Source: Hydrogenophaga sp. 2FB
Lineage (GTDB): Bacteria; Pseudomonadota; Gammaproteobacteria; Burkholderiales; Burkholderiaceae_C
Length of the DNA: 64,000 nt
Assembly: GCF_005503365.1 (NCBI RefSeq)
Contig: NZ_SCML01000017.1
Location: 1-64,000, forward strand
Direction of reading: 5' to 3'
Made by a program: the position numbers and the translations under genes. The notes beneath the pieces are model-generated. The model did not search any database and had not been told where the DNA came from. It saw nothing but the letters and a program-made list of their open reading frames with translations. Numbering within the stretch: position 1 is the stretch's first letter; each line of letters begins with the position of its first letter. Positions 43,959 through 52,376 of the stretch are shown here, piece by piece.

Positions 43959-44397
43959 GGCACTCGGGGCACAGTGATGAGTTAAGGGGCGCCCCATGAC
44001 GAAGTGTGTTTGCGCTGCTAGCCAGCTACAGGCTGCAATGGGTCACCATTGCCTGTTCGGCGGATCAGCGAGGGCCGCTCAGGCGGGCGTCAATCTCAAG
44101 GCCGCAAACAATGTCAGCATGGCCCCTGACCGGTCACTAAGTCAGCGCCATCACTGAGACCTGGATGACGGAGATGTGGTGGGCACGGTGAATCGCAGGT
44201 GCCTCCAACAGTGCCGGAGCCGCTGCATAGCCGACGAGCAGAACACAACGCGCAAAGGCCGGTGGCAGGACGCGTTGAGGCGTCGTCCCCGGTACCGAGC
44301 CTGATCGAACTGCACCTGACTGAGAGATCCAAGCGCCCAATGCCAACGTGGTATTTTTGCGTTTGCCCATGCGCGCCACAACTCAGGAGACGATCCG
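43959..44397. other. Right boundary of the defence island and halogenase upstream region
   Basis: A 439-bp gap in which composition returns to GC-rich. A short plus-strand frame (about 54 codons from 43996) and minus-strand frames (for example 44137-44379) have no recognised features. GGGGCGCCCC at 43986-43995 is a perfect short palindrome after the retron stop without a clear T-run. The sequence before the halogenase-like gene includes CAGGAG as its ribosome-binding site. Confidence 0.45.
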
Positions 44398-45723
44398 ATG
44401 CAGCTTGACGAAAATTGCGATGTCCTCGTGGTCGGCGGCGGCCCTGCCGGCTCCACCATCGCTGCGCTGCTCGCGCGCGAAGGCCGCAAGGTGGTGCTGC
44501 TGGAGAAGGAGCACCATCCCCGCTTCCATATCGGCGAGTCGCTGCTGCCCGGCAACGTGGCCTTGTTCGACAAGCTCGGTGTGCGCGATCAGGTCGAGAA
44601 GATCGGCATGCCGAAGTACGGCATCGAGTTCGTGCCACCCGACCTCGACTATTGCAGCTATGTCGATTTCGCCGAGGGCTGGGACCCGTCGATGGCATCG
44701 GCGTGGCAGGTCCGTCGTTCCGAACTGGACGAGCTGCTGTTTCGCCATGCCACCACCACGGGTGCCCTGGCGCTCGAAGGCGCGAAGGTCACGGACGTCG
44801 CGTTCGATGACGATGGCGCCCGGGTCGAGGCGGTGCTTGACGACGGCGGGTCACGCAGCTGGCGCGCGCGTTTCGTGGTCGACGCCACGGGCCGCGACAC
44901 GCTGCTGGCGAACAAGTTCAGGTGCAAGGAAAAGAACAAGGACCACAACAGCACGGCCCTGTTCGGCCATTTCCGCGGCGCCCGGCGCCTGGAAGGCAAG
45001 CGCGAAGGCAACATCAGCATCTGCTGGTTCGAGCACGGCTGGTTCTGGTTCATCCCGCTGGCCGACGGCACCACGAGCGTGGGTGCGGTGTGTTGGGCCT
45101 ACTACCTGAAGGCGCGCAACAAGCCACTGAAGGACTACTTCTTCGACACGATCGCCCTGTGCCCGGAACTGCACGATCGGCTCAAGGACGCCACGCTGGT
45201 GGACGACAAGGTGCATGCCACCGGCAACTTCGCCTATTCCAGCACGCATGCCACCGGCGACCGCTACCTGATGGTGGGCGACGCCTTCACGTTCATCGAC
45301 CCGATGTTCTCCTCAGGCGTCTTTCTGGCGATGCAGAGTGCCTTCGATGGCGCGCAATTCGTCGCCACGGCGCTGGACCGACCGCAGCAACTGCCCGCTG
45401 CCCGCGCCGCGCTCGAAAAGCGTGTGCGGGTGGGCCCGCGCGACTATTCCTGGTTCATCTACCGCGTCACCAACCCCACCATTCGGGACATGTTCATGCA
45501 CCCGAACAACCGGTTCAAGGTCAAGCAGGGCCTCATGTCGCTGCTGGCCGCCGACATTCACCACGGGCCGGCCTACCGGATGTCGCTGGTGATGTTCAAG
45601 CTGATCTATTACGTGGTCTCGGTGACGAACTGGCGGCGCACCTATGACGGCTGGAAACGGCACCGCCTCAACATCCGCGACATGGGGCCTTTGAGCGGCG
45701 AGACGATCATGAAAGCGGATTGA
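44398..45723 (+). CDS. Flavin-dependent halogenase-like FAD monooxygenase
   Basis: A 441-residue flavoprotein. The FAD fold is DVLVVGGGPAGSTIAALLAREG; GESLLPGN and GWFWFIP (the flavin-dependent halogenase GWxWxIP signature) place it near the tryptophan-halogenase family, and YLMVGDAFTFIDPMFSSGV is the second FAD contact. GWxWxIP-bearing relatives are found with dialkylresorcinol and aryl-polyene-like pathways and as isolated genes, some of which do not halogenate. A true halogenase also needs an active-site Lys that I could not place with confidence. The neighbour is a convergent methyltransferase. Confidence 0.85.
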   Translation: MQLDENCDVLVVGGGPAGSTIAALLAREGRKVVLLEKEHHPRFHIGESLLPGNVALFDKLGVRDQVEKIGMPKYGIEFVPPDLDYCSYVDFAEGWDPSMASAWQVRRSELDELLFRHATTTGALALEGAKVTDVAFDDDGARVEAVLDDGGSRSWRARFVVDATGRDTLLANKFRCKEKNKDHNSTALFGHFRGARRLEGKREGNISICWFEHGWFWFIPLADGTTSVGAVCWAYYLKARNKPLKDYFFDTIALCPELHDRLKDATLVDDKVHATGNFAYSSTHATGDRYLMVGDAFTFIDPMFSSGVFLAMQSAFDGAQFVATALDRPQQLPAARAALEKRVRVGPRDYSWFIYRVTNPTIRDMFMHPNNRFKVKQGLMSLLAADIHHGPAYRMSLVMFKLIYYVVSVTNWRRTYDGWKRHRLNIRDMGPLSGETIMKAD

Positions 45724-45745
45724 CCGCCGCGCCTCGCCCGTCAAC

Positions 45746-46489
45746 TCACGGCCGCACGGCCGTGTATTCCGAGAAGATGCCCAGTTCGGTGTGGCGCTTG
45801 ACCTGCAGGAAGCCTGCACGCTCCATCGCCTGGAGGATCTGAGCGGGCGGGATGCAGCTCTCGATGGTGTCCCAGTAATAACGCCACAACTCGGCACTGC
45901 CGCGCTCGCGGGCGACGATGCGCGCCAGGGCCGGCACGATGTGTCGCATGTAGAACTTCACGAAGGCGCGCGACAGGCGGCTCGAAGGCTGGCTGATCTC
46001 CAGGATCAGCAGCTTGCCGCCGGGCCGCAGAACCCGGTGGAATTCGCGCAGCGCGGCGTCCACGTCCGACACATGCCGGAACGCATAACCGAAGCTCAGG
46101 AAGTCGGCTTCGCCCGTGGCACACGGCAACTCCTCCGCCCGGCCGGCGCGCAGTTCGACGCCCGGCAGATCCACCTGCGCCAACATGCCCGGACTCGGGT
46201 CGACGCCGATGAGGCGGCCCTGCTCGCCGATCAGGTCGCAGGCCTGGCGCGCCAGCAGCCCTGTGCCGATGCCCACGTCCACGACCTTGTCGCCAGATGC
46301 CAAACCGGCCCGGACCAGCGCGTCCCGCCGGTACTTGCCACCCGATCCGAACGCCATGGCGCGCTCGATCCGGTCGTAGTCGACGGCGGTCTCGTCGAAG
46401 ATGCGGCGCACGTAGCGCGCATGGTCTGCCTCGTCGCGGTAGTAGGCGGGCAGCGGTGCATGCGGTAGCTGCGTGGTCGGTTCGATCAA
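45746..46489 (-). CDS. UbiE/COQ5-like class I SAM methyltransferase
   Basis: A 247-residue methyltransferase. KVVDVGIGTGLLARQACDL is the SAM-binding motif I, PCATGEADFLSFGYAFRHVSDVDAALREFHRVLRPGGKLLILEISQP is typical of UbiE-type quinone methyltransferases. A dedicated ubiE is expected elsewhere, so this is likely a secondary enzyme acting on a small aromatic or quinone. It converges with the halogenase-like gene over a 22-bp gap, and joint action is possible but unproven. Confidence 0.88.
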   Translation of the reverse strand: MIEPTTQLPHAPLPAYYRDEADHARYVRRIFDETAVDYDRIERAMAFGSGGKYRRDALVRAGLASGDKVVDVGIGTGLLARQACDLIGEQGRLIGVDPSPGMLAQVDLPGVELRAGRAEELPCATGEADFLSFGYAFRHVSDVDAALREFHRVLRPGGKLLILEISQPSSRLSRAFVKFYMRHIVPALARIVARERGSAELWRYYWDTIESCIPPAQILQAMERAGFLQVKRHTELGIFSEYTAVRP

Positions 46490-46613
46490 GGGTCTGCTCC
46501 TGGTGCCATGGAAACCTGGATGGTATCCGTGTGCACCCTGGAGCCGGAGATTACCGATGCGGTGGTGGCATGTCAGCGGCCAGACGGCAAGGCTGGCGTG
46601 CGGCCCGTATCGG

Positions 46614-46700
46614 TCAGCGCAAGCCGAAGAAGCTCAGGATGATCCCAATCACGACCACAAGACCCACGATATAGATGATGGTGTTCACGGCAGTCTCCAT
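46614..46700 (-). CDS. 28-residue single-pass membrane protein
   Basis: A 28-residue frame, METAVNTIIYIVGLVVVI continuing to GIILSFFGLR, with one hydrophobic helix and an Arg C-terminus. Short proteins beginning NTIIYIVGLVV and ending SFFGLR are conserved in many proteobacteria as unannotated small membrane proteins, by recall. The start is ATG 46700; a GTG four codons later is an alternative. The gene lies between the methyltransferase and the serine hydrolase. Confidence 0.7.
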   Translation of the reverse strand: METAVNTIIYIVGLVVVIGIILSFFGLR

Positions 46701-46811
46701 GTGTGTGTATGAGCGATCCATCGTAGGGAGACTGGCTCACAGGGCCTGTCAGCCGTGTCGCGGTCCCGCTGTAGGACAAGGACGGCCCCGCAGCGGTAGT
46801 CCGCCCTCACA

Positions 46812-47996
46812 TCACCCCACCACCGCCCCATACACCAGCCCACGCATCACCGACCGGTAGTGAATGCGCTGGTTCGGCGCCTGCGCCATGAAGATCGCGA
46901 ACATCTCCAGGGCAGGGTCGACGAAGAAGTGCGTGCCGCCGATGCCGCTCCAGTGGTAGGTGCCGACGGAGCCGGGCACGGGTGCCTCGCCCGCCGCCGT
47001 GCGCACGGCAAAGCCCAGGCCGAAGCTGTGGCCGGGGGGCAGCAGTGCGTTGTCGATGGCGATGGCGCGGCCCAGGTGGTCGGCCGTCATGAAGGCCAGG
47101 GTGTGCGGTGACAGCAGGCGCTGGCCCTCAAGCTCACCACCGCCCAGCAAGCACTGCAGGAAGCGCGCGTAGTCGTGCGCGGTGGACATGAGGCCGCCGC
47201 CGCCCATTTCCAGCGCGGGCACTTCGCGCGGGTCGTGCATGGGCATCGGTGCGCCGCCGTCGGGGTCTTGTTCAAAAGCCTCGGCGATGCGGTGGTGCTG
47301 CGTGGGTGGCACGAAGAAGGCGGTCTCGTGCATGCCCAGGGGTTGCAGGATGGTCTCGCGCAGGAAGGCACCGAGCGGCTGGCCGGTGATCACTTCGATC
47401 ACGCGGCCCAGCACATCGGTGGCGCGGCTATAGGCCCAGGCGGTGCCGGGCTGGTGGGCCAGCGGCAGCGCGGCCAGGCGGTCGCACAGCTCGGCGTTGG
47501 TCTGCTGGCGGTTGACCAGGCCAGCCTGCGCGTAGAGCGCGTTCACGTGGCCGTTGCCGGTGAACTCGTAGGTGAGGCCGGCGGTGTGGCGCAACAGGTC
47601 CTGCACGGTGCTCGGGCGATGGGCGGGCACCAGCGCCACGCCGTGCGGCCCGGGCACCGCCACCTGCTGTTGCAGGAAGCCGGGGATGTAGCGGCCCACC
47701 GGGTCGTCCAGCAGCAGCCGGCCCTGCTCCACCAGCATCATGGCCGCCACCGAGACAATGGGCTTGGTCATGGAGTAGATGCGGAAGATCGCGTCGGTGC
47801 CCATGGCTGTGTCGCGCGCGGGGTCGAGCCGGCCCACAGCGGCATCGAGCACCACGCGGCCGCGCCGCGCGATCAGCACCGACGCGCCGGGCAGGCGCCC
47901 GCGGTCCACGTCGCGCTGCAGCACCTGCACGATGCGTTGTGTGCGTTCGGGGCACAGCCCCACGTTGGCCGGCGTGGCCGTTGGCAATCCATGCAT
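46812..47996 (-). CDS. Beta-lactamase-family serine hydrolase
   Basis: A 394-residue cytoplasmic or periplasmic serine hydrolase of the class C beta-lactamase/EstB fold. The Ser-x-x-Lys motif is in FRIYSMTKPIVS and the second-motif Tyr in WAYSRATD; GTYHWSGIGGTHFFVDP is the third-motif region (HxG-like). No signal peptide is seen, favouring an esterase rather than a true beta-lactamase. Substrate unknown. Confidence 0.88.
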   Translation of the reverse strand: MHGLPTATPANVGLCPERTQRIVQVLQRDVDRGRLPGASVLIARRGRVVLDAAVGRLDPARDTAMGTDAIFRIYSMTKPIVSVAAMMLVEQGRLLLDDPVGRYIPGFLQQQVAVPGPHGVALVPAHRPSTVQDLLRHTAGLTYEFTGNGHVNALYAQAGLVNRQQTNAELCDRLAALPLAHQPGTAWAYSRATDVLGRVIEVITGQPLGAFLRETILQPLGMHETAFFVPPTQHHRIAEAFEQDPDGGAPMPMHDPREVPALEMGGGGLMSTAHDYARFLQCLLGGGELEGQRLLSPHTLAFMTADHLGRAIAIDNALLPPGHSFGLGFAVRTAAGEAPVPGSVGTYHWSGIGGTHFFVDPALEMFAIFMAQAPNQRIHYRSVMRGLVYGAVVG

Positions 47997-48041
47997 GTTC
48001 TGGCTCTCCTGACAGGGGCGTGCCCCGATCTTAGAGCCGGT

Positions 48042-49133
48042 TCACAAACCCTCGAACGCGGCCGGGTCGCGGTCGCTGCGCGTGAGCACCGTGCGGCGGG
48101 ACAGATACGTCACCGCGGCCAGAAAGCTCGTGCACCGCACCACGCCCGCGGACAGGTCGGCCACGCCCACGGTTTCGGGCAAGGCCTGGGTCCAGCCTTC
48201 GAACGGATGGGGATGGGGCGCGAGCGCGTAGAACTTTTCCGACGCGCTGCGCCAGTCGGTCGGGCCCTTGCGGTCGAGTCGGTAGAGCAGCCAGGCCTGG
48301 GTGTCGGAGAGCCGGTAGAAGGTGAAGCTCACGTTGGGCGCGTGGTCGGGCGCGCAGGTATGGCGCGGCGCCACCTCCGGCGTGGCGGGTGCGCCGGGGC
48401 CGTAGAAGAGCGGTGCGGGCGGCGCGGCTTCGACGTCGCCGGCACGGGCAGCGCCGCCTGCCGTGTCGGCCACGGCCAGCCAGTTGCGGTACACCTGCGC
48501 GCTGCGCGCCTCCAGCCGGGCTTGCGCGGCGGCGGCCAGCCCGAGCGAGTCGGGGTGGTGGCGCCAGGCCATCTCGCCGTGCTGTTCCAGATGCAGGTTG
48601 AGCGCGTGCCGATCGCGCAGCGCCGAGGCCGGCGGCGGGCTGCAGCGGAAGACCACTTGTGCGCCATCGGCTTCGGGCGGCAGCGGGGCGTCTTCCACCA
48701 CCACAAAGAGGTGCAGGTCCACGCCGGTGTCGAGCCGCGCCTGTGCCACGGGCTCGTGCGCGGCGCCCAAGGGGTGCCATTGCAGCGGGCCCATCACGCG
48801 GGCGTGCCACTGCACCTCTTCGTGCACGTTGACGAGGGCGCCGACGATGGCCACCCGCTGGCGCCAGGGCGGCAGCAACAATTCCCCCGCATCGCCGCGT
48901 GCCTGCAGGTGCTCGGTCATCAAGCGGCGCAACATGCTGTGGGCCGCGGTCGCGCACTCGGGCCGTTCCTGCGAGGCTTCGTGCGCGAAGTGCCATTCGT
49001 AGGCCGCACCCTGCCGCGCCACCAGCGGGCTGCCGCACACCGGGCAGAGACAGCCGCACTCCGCCCCGCGCTCGACCTCACTGATGAAGCGGAGCGCGCC
49101 GGTGGCGTCCAGGGCGGCAAAGAGGGGTGTCAC
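48042..49133 (-). CDS. CoiA-like protein with zinc-ribbon N-terminus
   Basis: A 363-residue protein. The N-terminus has CGCLCPVCGSPL, then QGAAYEWHFAHEASQERPECATAAHSMLRRLM, as in the competence-associated CoiA family, which combines a zinc ribbon with a nuclease-like domain. The nuclease core motifs could not be confirmed in the remaining sequence, so it may be a truncated or diverged member. GTG start at 49133. Function unknown. Confidence 0.6.
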   Translation of the reverse strand: MTPLFAALDATGALRFISEVERGAECGCLCPVCGSPLVARQGAAYEWHFAHEASQERPECATAAHSMLRRLMTEHLQARGDAGELLLPPWRQRVAIVGALVNVHEEVQWHARVMGPLQWHPLGAAHEPVAQARLDTGVDLHLFVVVEDAPLPPEADGAQVVFRCSPPPASALRDRHALNLHLEQHGEMAWRHHPDSLGLAAAAQARLEARSAQVYRNWLAVADTAGGAARAGDVEAAPPAPLFYGPGAPATPEVAPRHTCAPDHAPNVSFTFYRLSDTQAWLLYRLDRKGPTDWRSASEKFYALAPHPHPFEGWTQALPETVGVADLSAGVVRCTSFLAAVTYLSRRTVLTRSDRDPAAFEGL

Positions 49134-49204
49134 GGGAGATTCGGACCGCTAAACGTACAAGAAGCCGGTCGGGGCCGGCTCCTGGTGTGTCAGCGCTGGC
49201 CTGG

Positions 49205-49651
49205 TCAGTCGGGTTGTGCGTCCTCCGGCACCTTCACCAGTGTGACCGGCACGGGCGACTGCTGCACCATTTCCTGCGACACCGAGCCCAGCACCGCCGC
49301 GCGCAGGCCGCTGCCGCGTGTGCTCATGATCACGGCATCGCAGGCGTGGCTCTCGATGATCTCGACCAGTTGGTGCGCCGCGTCGCCACTGGCCACCGCC
49401 TGCTCGACCTGCATGCCCGCGGCGCTCAGCAGCGCCACGGCCGGGCGCACGAGGTCGCGGCCCGCGGCCTCGCTCACCTGCTGCAACACCACCGGGTTGT
49501 GCGCCACCACCAGTTCGTAGAGGGTGGCGGATTCCTGCACGTTGGCGACCACGAAGCGCGCCTTGAGTCCGGCGCCCACCAGCCGCAAGGCATGGTGCAC
49601 CGCCAGCAGGGCGTGTGTGGAACCGTCGACGGGGATGAGGATTTTCAGCAT
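49205..49651 (-). CDS. Universal stress protein family
   Basis: A 148-residue UspA-domain protein. MLKILIPVDGSTHALLAVHHAL is the first strand and ATP-binding Asp; DAVIMSTRGSGLRAAVLGSVSQEMVQQSPVPVTLVK has the G-2x-G-9x-G/S ATP-binding pattern. It is predicted to be a nucleotide-binding stress-response protein. The ribosome-binding region reads GGAGCGACC before the ATG. Confidence 0.95.
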   Translation of the reverse strand: MLKILIPVDGSTHALLAVHHALRLVGAGLKARFVVANVQESATLYELVVAHNPVVLQQVSEAAGRDLVRPAVALLSAAGMQVEQAVASGDAAHQLVEIIESHACDAVIMSTRGSGLRAAVLGSVSQEMVQQSPVPVTLVKVPEDAQPD

Positions 49652-49727
49652 GGTCGCTCCGCAAAACAGGACACGGCCATCCTAATACGCCCGCGCGACA
49701 AACGCACACGCGCGGGCAAAGCGTTGT

Positions 49728-52376
49728 TCACGCGCGGAACTCCAGGTAGAACGTGGCGCCCTGGCCCGGCGAACTCTCGGCCCACACGCGCCCGCCCATG
49801 CGCTGCACCGCCTTGGCCACCAGCGCCAGCCCGACGCCGGTGCCCGCATAGTCTTCGGCGCGCTGCAGGCGCTGGAAGATGCCGAAGATGCGGTCGTGGT
49901 GTTTCATGTCGAAGCCCACGCCGTTGTCTTTCACCCAGAGAATGCGCCGGGTGCCTTCGCTGCGCGCGCCGATCTCCACCTGCGGCTGGTCGTGGCTCGC
50001 GCTGAACTTGATGGCGTTGCCCACCAGGTTGCGCAGCACCACCGCCAGACCTTCGGGGTCGAGCCGCAGCGTCATGGGTTCGAGCTGCAAGCTCACGGCC
50101 GTGTGGGCCGATGCAATGTCGGCGGCCTGGCTTTCCAGCACCAGGTCCACCAGCGGCTGCAGCACCACGGCGTGTTGCTCCATGGTGCGGCGCTCCATGC
50201 GCGAGTAGTCCAGCAGGTCGGAAATGAGCGCGGCCATCTGCTGCACACCGCGTCGGATGCGGCCGATGAACTGCCGCCCTTCTTCGTCCAGGTTGCGGCT
50301 GTGCTCTTCTTCGAGCAACTGGCTGTAGCCGTCGATGCCGCGCAGCGGCGCTTTCAGGTCGTGCGAGACGGTGTACGAGAAGGCCTCGAGTTCGCGGTTG
50401 GCCGCGCTGAGCTGCTCGGTGCGCTCGGCCACGCGCTGCTCCAGTTTGGCGTTGATGCGTTCCAGGTTGGTCTGCGCCTGTTTGAGCTGCGTGATGTCGA
50501 GCAGGGTGCCGCTGTACTGGTAGCCCGCGCCATCGGCCAGGACGCGGCATTCCACGCTGCCGCGGAACCAGCGCTCGCGCCCCAGTCCCGGATGGCGGCG
50601 GAACTCGGCGTGCAGGCGGCCGCGTTTGGGCAGGGCTTGCATGAAGGCCGCCACGCGCTCGCGGTCGTCGGGGTGCAGGCAGTCGAGGTAGGCGTCGAGA
50701 TCGGGCGGCGGGCCCACCGTTTCCTCGCGGCCGATGTTGCGGTACATCTGGCGCGACCACCAGATCTTCTGCGTCTGCGTGTCGTACAGCCAGCTGCCCA
50801 GGCCCGCCATGGCCTCGGCCTGTTCCAGCAGGCCTTTCTGGTCGCTCAGGGCCTGGCTGGTCTGCAGCCGTTCGGTGATGTCCTGGACGATGGAGAAGAG
50901 GTGCTTGAGGCGGCCGTCGGGCTCGCGCACCGCGCGCACGTGGATTTCGGTGTGCACGTGGCTGCCGTCCCAGCGCACGAAGCGCTTTTGCATCTGGTAG
51001 CTCTCGGACAGGCCGGCCTTCATGCGGTCGAGCAGCTGGAGGTTGCGCTCCAGGTCGGGCGACGGCGTCATCTCGGCCCACGTCAACTTCAGCAATTCAT
51101 CGCGCGGGTAGCCGAGGATTTCGCACAGGCGGTCGTTGACCTGCAGCCAACTGGTGCTGGTCGGCGAGGAGATCGCCATGCCGATCAAGGGCAGTTCGTA
51201 GAAGAGCCGTTGGAATTCGGCCTGCTCGCGCTGCGCGATCTGCGCCTCTTTCTGCACGGTGATGTCGAGCAACACGCCGCTGATGCCGGTGACCTTGCCT
51301 TCGGCGTTGCGCGTGAGCGCGCTGCGGTCGTCGATCCAGATCCAGCGGCCGTCGGCACAGCGCAGGCGGTATTCCTGGCGGTACTGGTCGGGACCGTGTT
51401 CGAGGTATTGGTCGATCTCGGCGTTGACGCGCCCGACGTCGTCGGGATGGATCAGGTCGTCGTAGGTCATGCGGCCTTGCAGCAAGGGCTCGGGTGCGTA
51501 GCCCCATTGGGCAATGGACGGGCTCACGTAGTGGATGGGGCAACCGATCACATTGAACCACTCGATGACCACCAGGGGTGAGCGCGCGACCACGTCGCTC
51601 ATGCGCTGGAGTTGGGCGTGGCTGGCTTGCAGGCGTTCGGCCATGCGGTCGGCCGCGGCGCCAATGAGCGCGAGTTCGTCGCGCCCCTGCAGCCCGGTGC
51701 GGGCCTGCAACTGCCCCTCGCCCATGGTGGTCAGCGCGCGGGCCAGTTGCTCGGCGCGGCGAAACCAGGCCCAGTGCAGCAGCAGCGCCAGCAAGCCCAC
51801 CAGCACGAGCAACACCACGCTTTCGCGCAGCATCTGCGCGCGCATGCCCGCCATGCGCAGGGCGATGGGCTGGCTGAGGTCGACCACGGTGAGCAGCTCG
51901 CGGCCGGGCTCCAGCGTGGCCCGGCCGAACAGGTGGGACGCGCCGGGTGGGCGGGCCACTTGCACCGTCGCACCCACCAGCGGCTTGGCGAACAGCGACT
52001 GGATCTCCACCAGGTCGGGGCACTGGCTCTGCAGATCGACGAAGTTCTGGCCAATGTCGGAGCGCATCAGGGAGGCCAGCACCTTGCCATGGACGTCGAC
52101 CAGATACGCGTGTTCCATGCCGCCATACAGCCCCAGACCGCCCACGAGCCGGCGCACCAGCAGCGTGCTGACGGTGCCGGTTTCGGCGCTCAGCCGGCTT
52201 TGCTCGACGCCCAGGCGTTCGCGCAAGCGCTGCGTCTCGCTCTCGGTGACCTGCCGATCGACCTCGCGCCATTCCAGAACCAGATTGACAGCGGCGGTGG
52301 TCAGGGCAAACGCGGCGAGCAACAGCGGCGCGAGCCAGCGCGCCGGAATGGACAGAAGGCGGGACACCGGCTTCAT
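49728..52376 (-). CDS. Multi-PAS sensor histidine kinase
   Basis: An 882-residue membrane sensor kinase. A membrane helix (ARWLAPLLLAAFALTTAAVNLVLEW) and a periplasmic double-helix region precede a second helix (LRESVVLLVLVGLLALLLHWAWF), a HAMP-like stretch (GRDELALIGAAADRMAERL), three PAS domains with PAC motifs (for example EYRLRCADGRWIWIDDRSAL), and a HisKA/ATPase core: SYTVSHDLKAPLRGIDGYSQLL carries the phospho-His, with LVGNAIKFSASHDQP and VKDNGVGFDMKHHDRIFGIFQRL. The start at 52376 overlaps the upstream binding-protein stop by ATGA, so binding protein and kinase are one sensory unit. No response regulator is adjacent. Confidence 0.92.
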   Translation of the reverse strand: MKPVSRLLSIPARWLAPLLLAAFALTTAAVNLVLEWREVDRQVTESETQRLRERLGVEQSRLSAETGTVSTLLVRRLVGGLGLYGGMEHAYLVDVHGKVLASLMRSDIGQNFVDLQSQCPDLVEIQSLFAKPLVGATVQVARPPGASHLFGRATLEPGRELLTVVDLSQPIALRMAGMRAQMLRESVVLLVLVGLLALLLHWAWFRRAEQLARALTTMGEGQLQARTGLQGRDELALIGAAADRMAERLQASHAQLQRMSDVVARSPLVVIEWFNVIGCPIHYVSPSIAQWGYAPEPLLQGRMTYDDLIHPDDVGRVNAEIDQYLEHGPDQYRQEYRLRCADGRWIWIDDRSALTRNAEGKVTGISGVLLDITVQKEAQIAQREQAEFQRLFYELPLIGMAISSPTSTSWLQVNDRLCEILGYPRDELLKLTWAEMTPSPDLERNLQLLDRMKAGLSESYQMQKRFVRWDGSHVHTEIHVRAVREPDGRLKHLFSIVQDITERLQTSQALSDQKGLLEQAEAMAGLGSWLYDTQTQKIWWSRQMYRNIGREETVGPPPDLDAYLDCLHPDDRERVAAFMQALPKRGRLHAEFRRHPGLGRERWFRGSVECRVLADGAGYQYSGTLLDITQLKQAQTNLERINAKLEQRVAERTEQLSAANRELEAFSYTVSHDLKAPLRGIDGYSQLLEEEHSRNLDEEGRQFIGRIRRGVQQMAALISDLLDYSRMERRTMEQHAVVLQPLVDLVLESQAADIASAHTAVSLQLEPMTLRLDPEGLAVVLRNLVGNAIKFSASHDQPQVEIGARSEGTRRILWVKDNGVGFDMKHHDRIFGIFQRLQRAEDYAGTGVGLALVAKAVQRMGGRVWAESSPGQGATFYLEFRA

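Noticed and set aside
44137-44379. 80-residue minus-strand frame before the halogenase-like gene
   Set aside because: No known domain and no ribosome-binding site; alternative overlapping frames of similar length exist.
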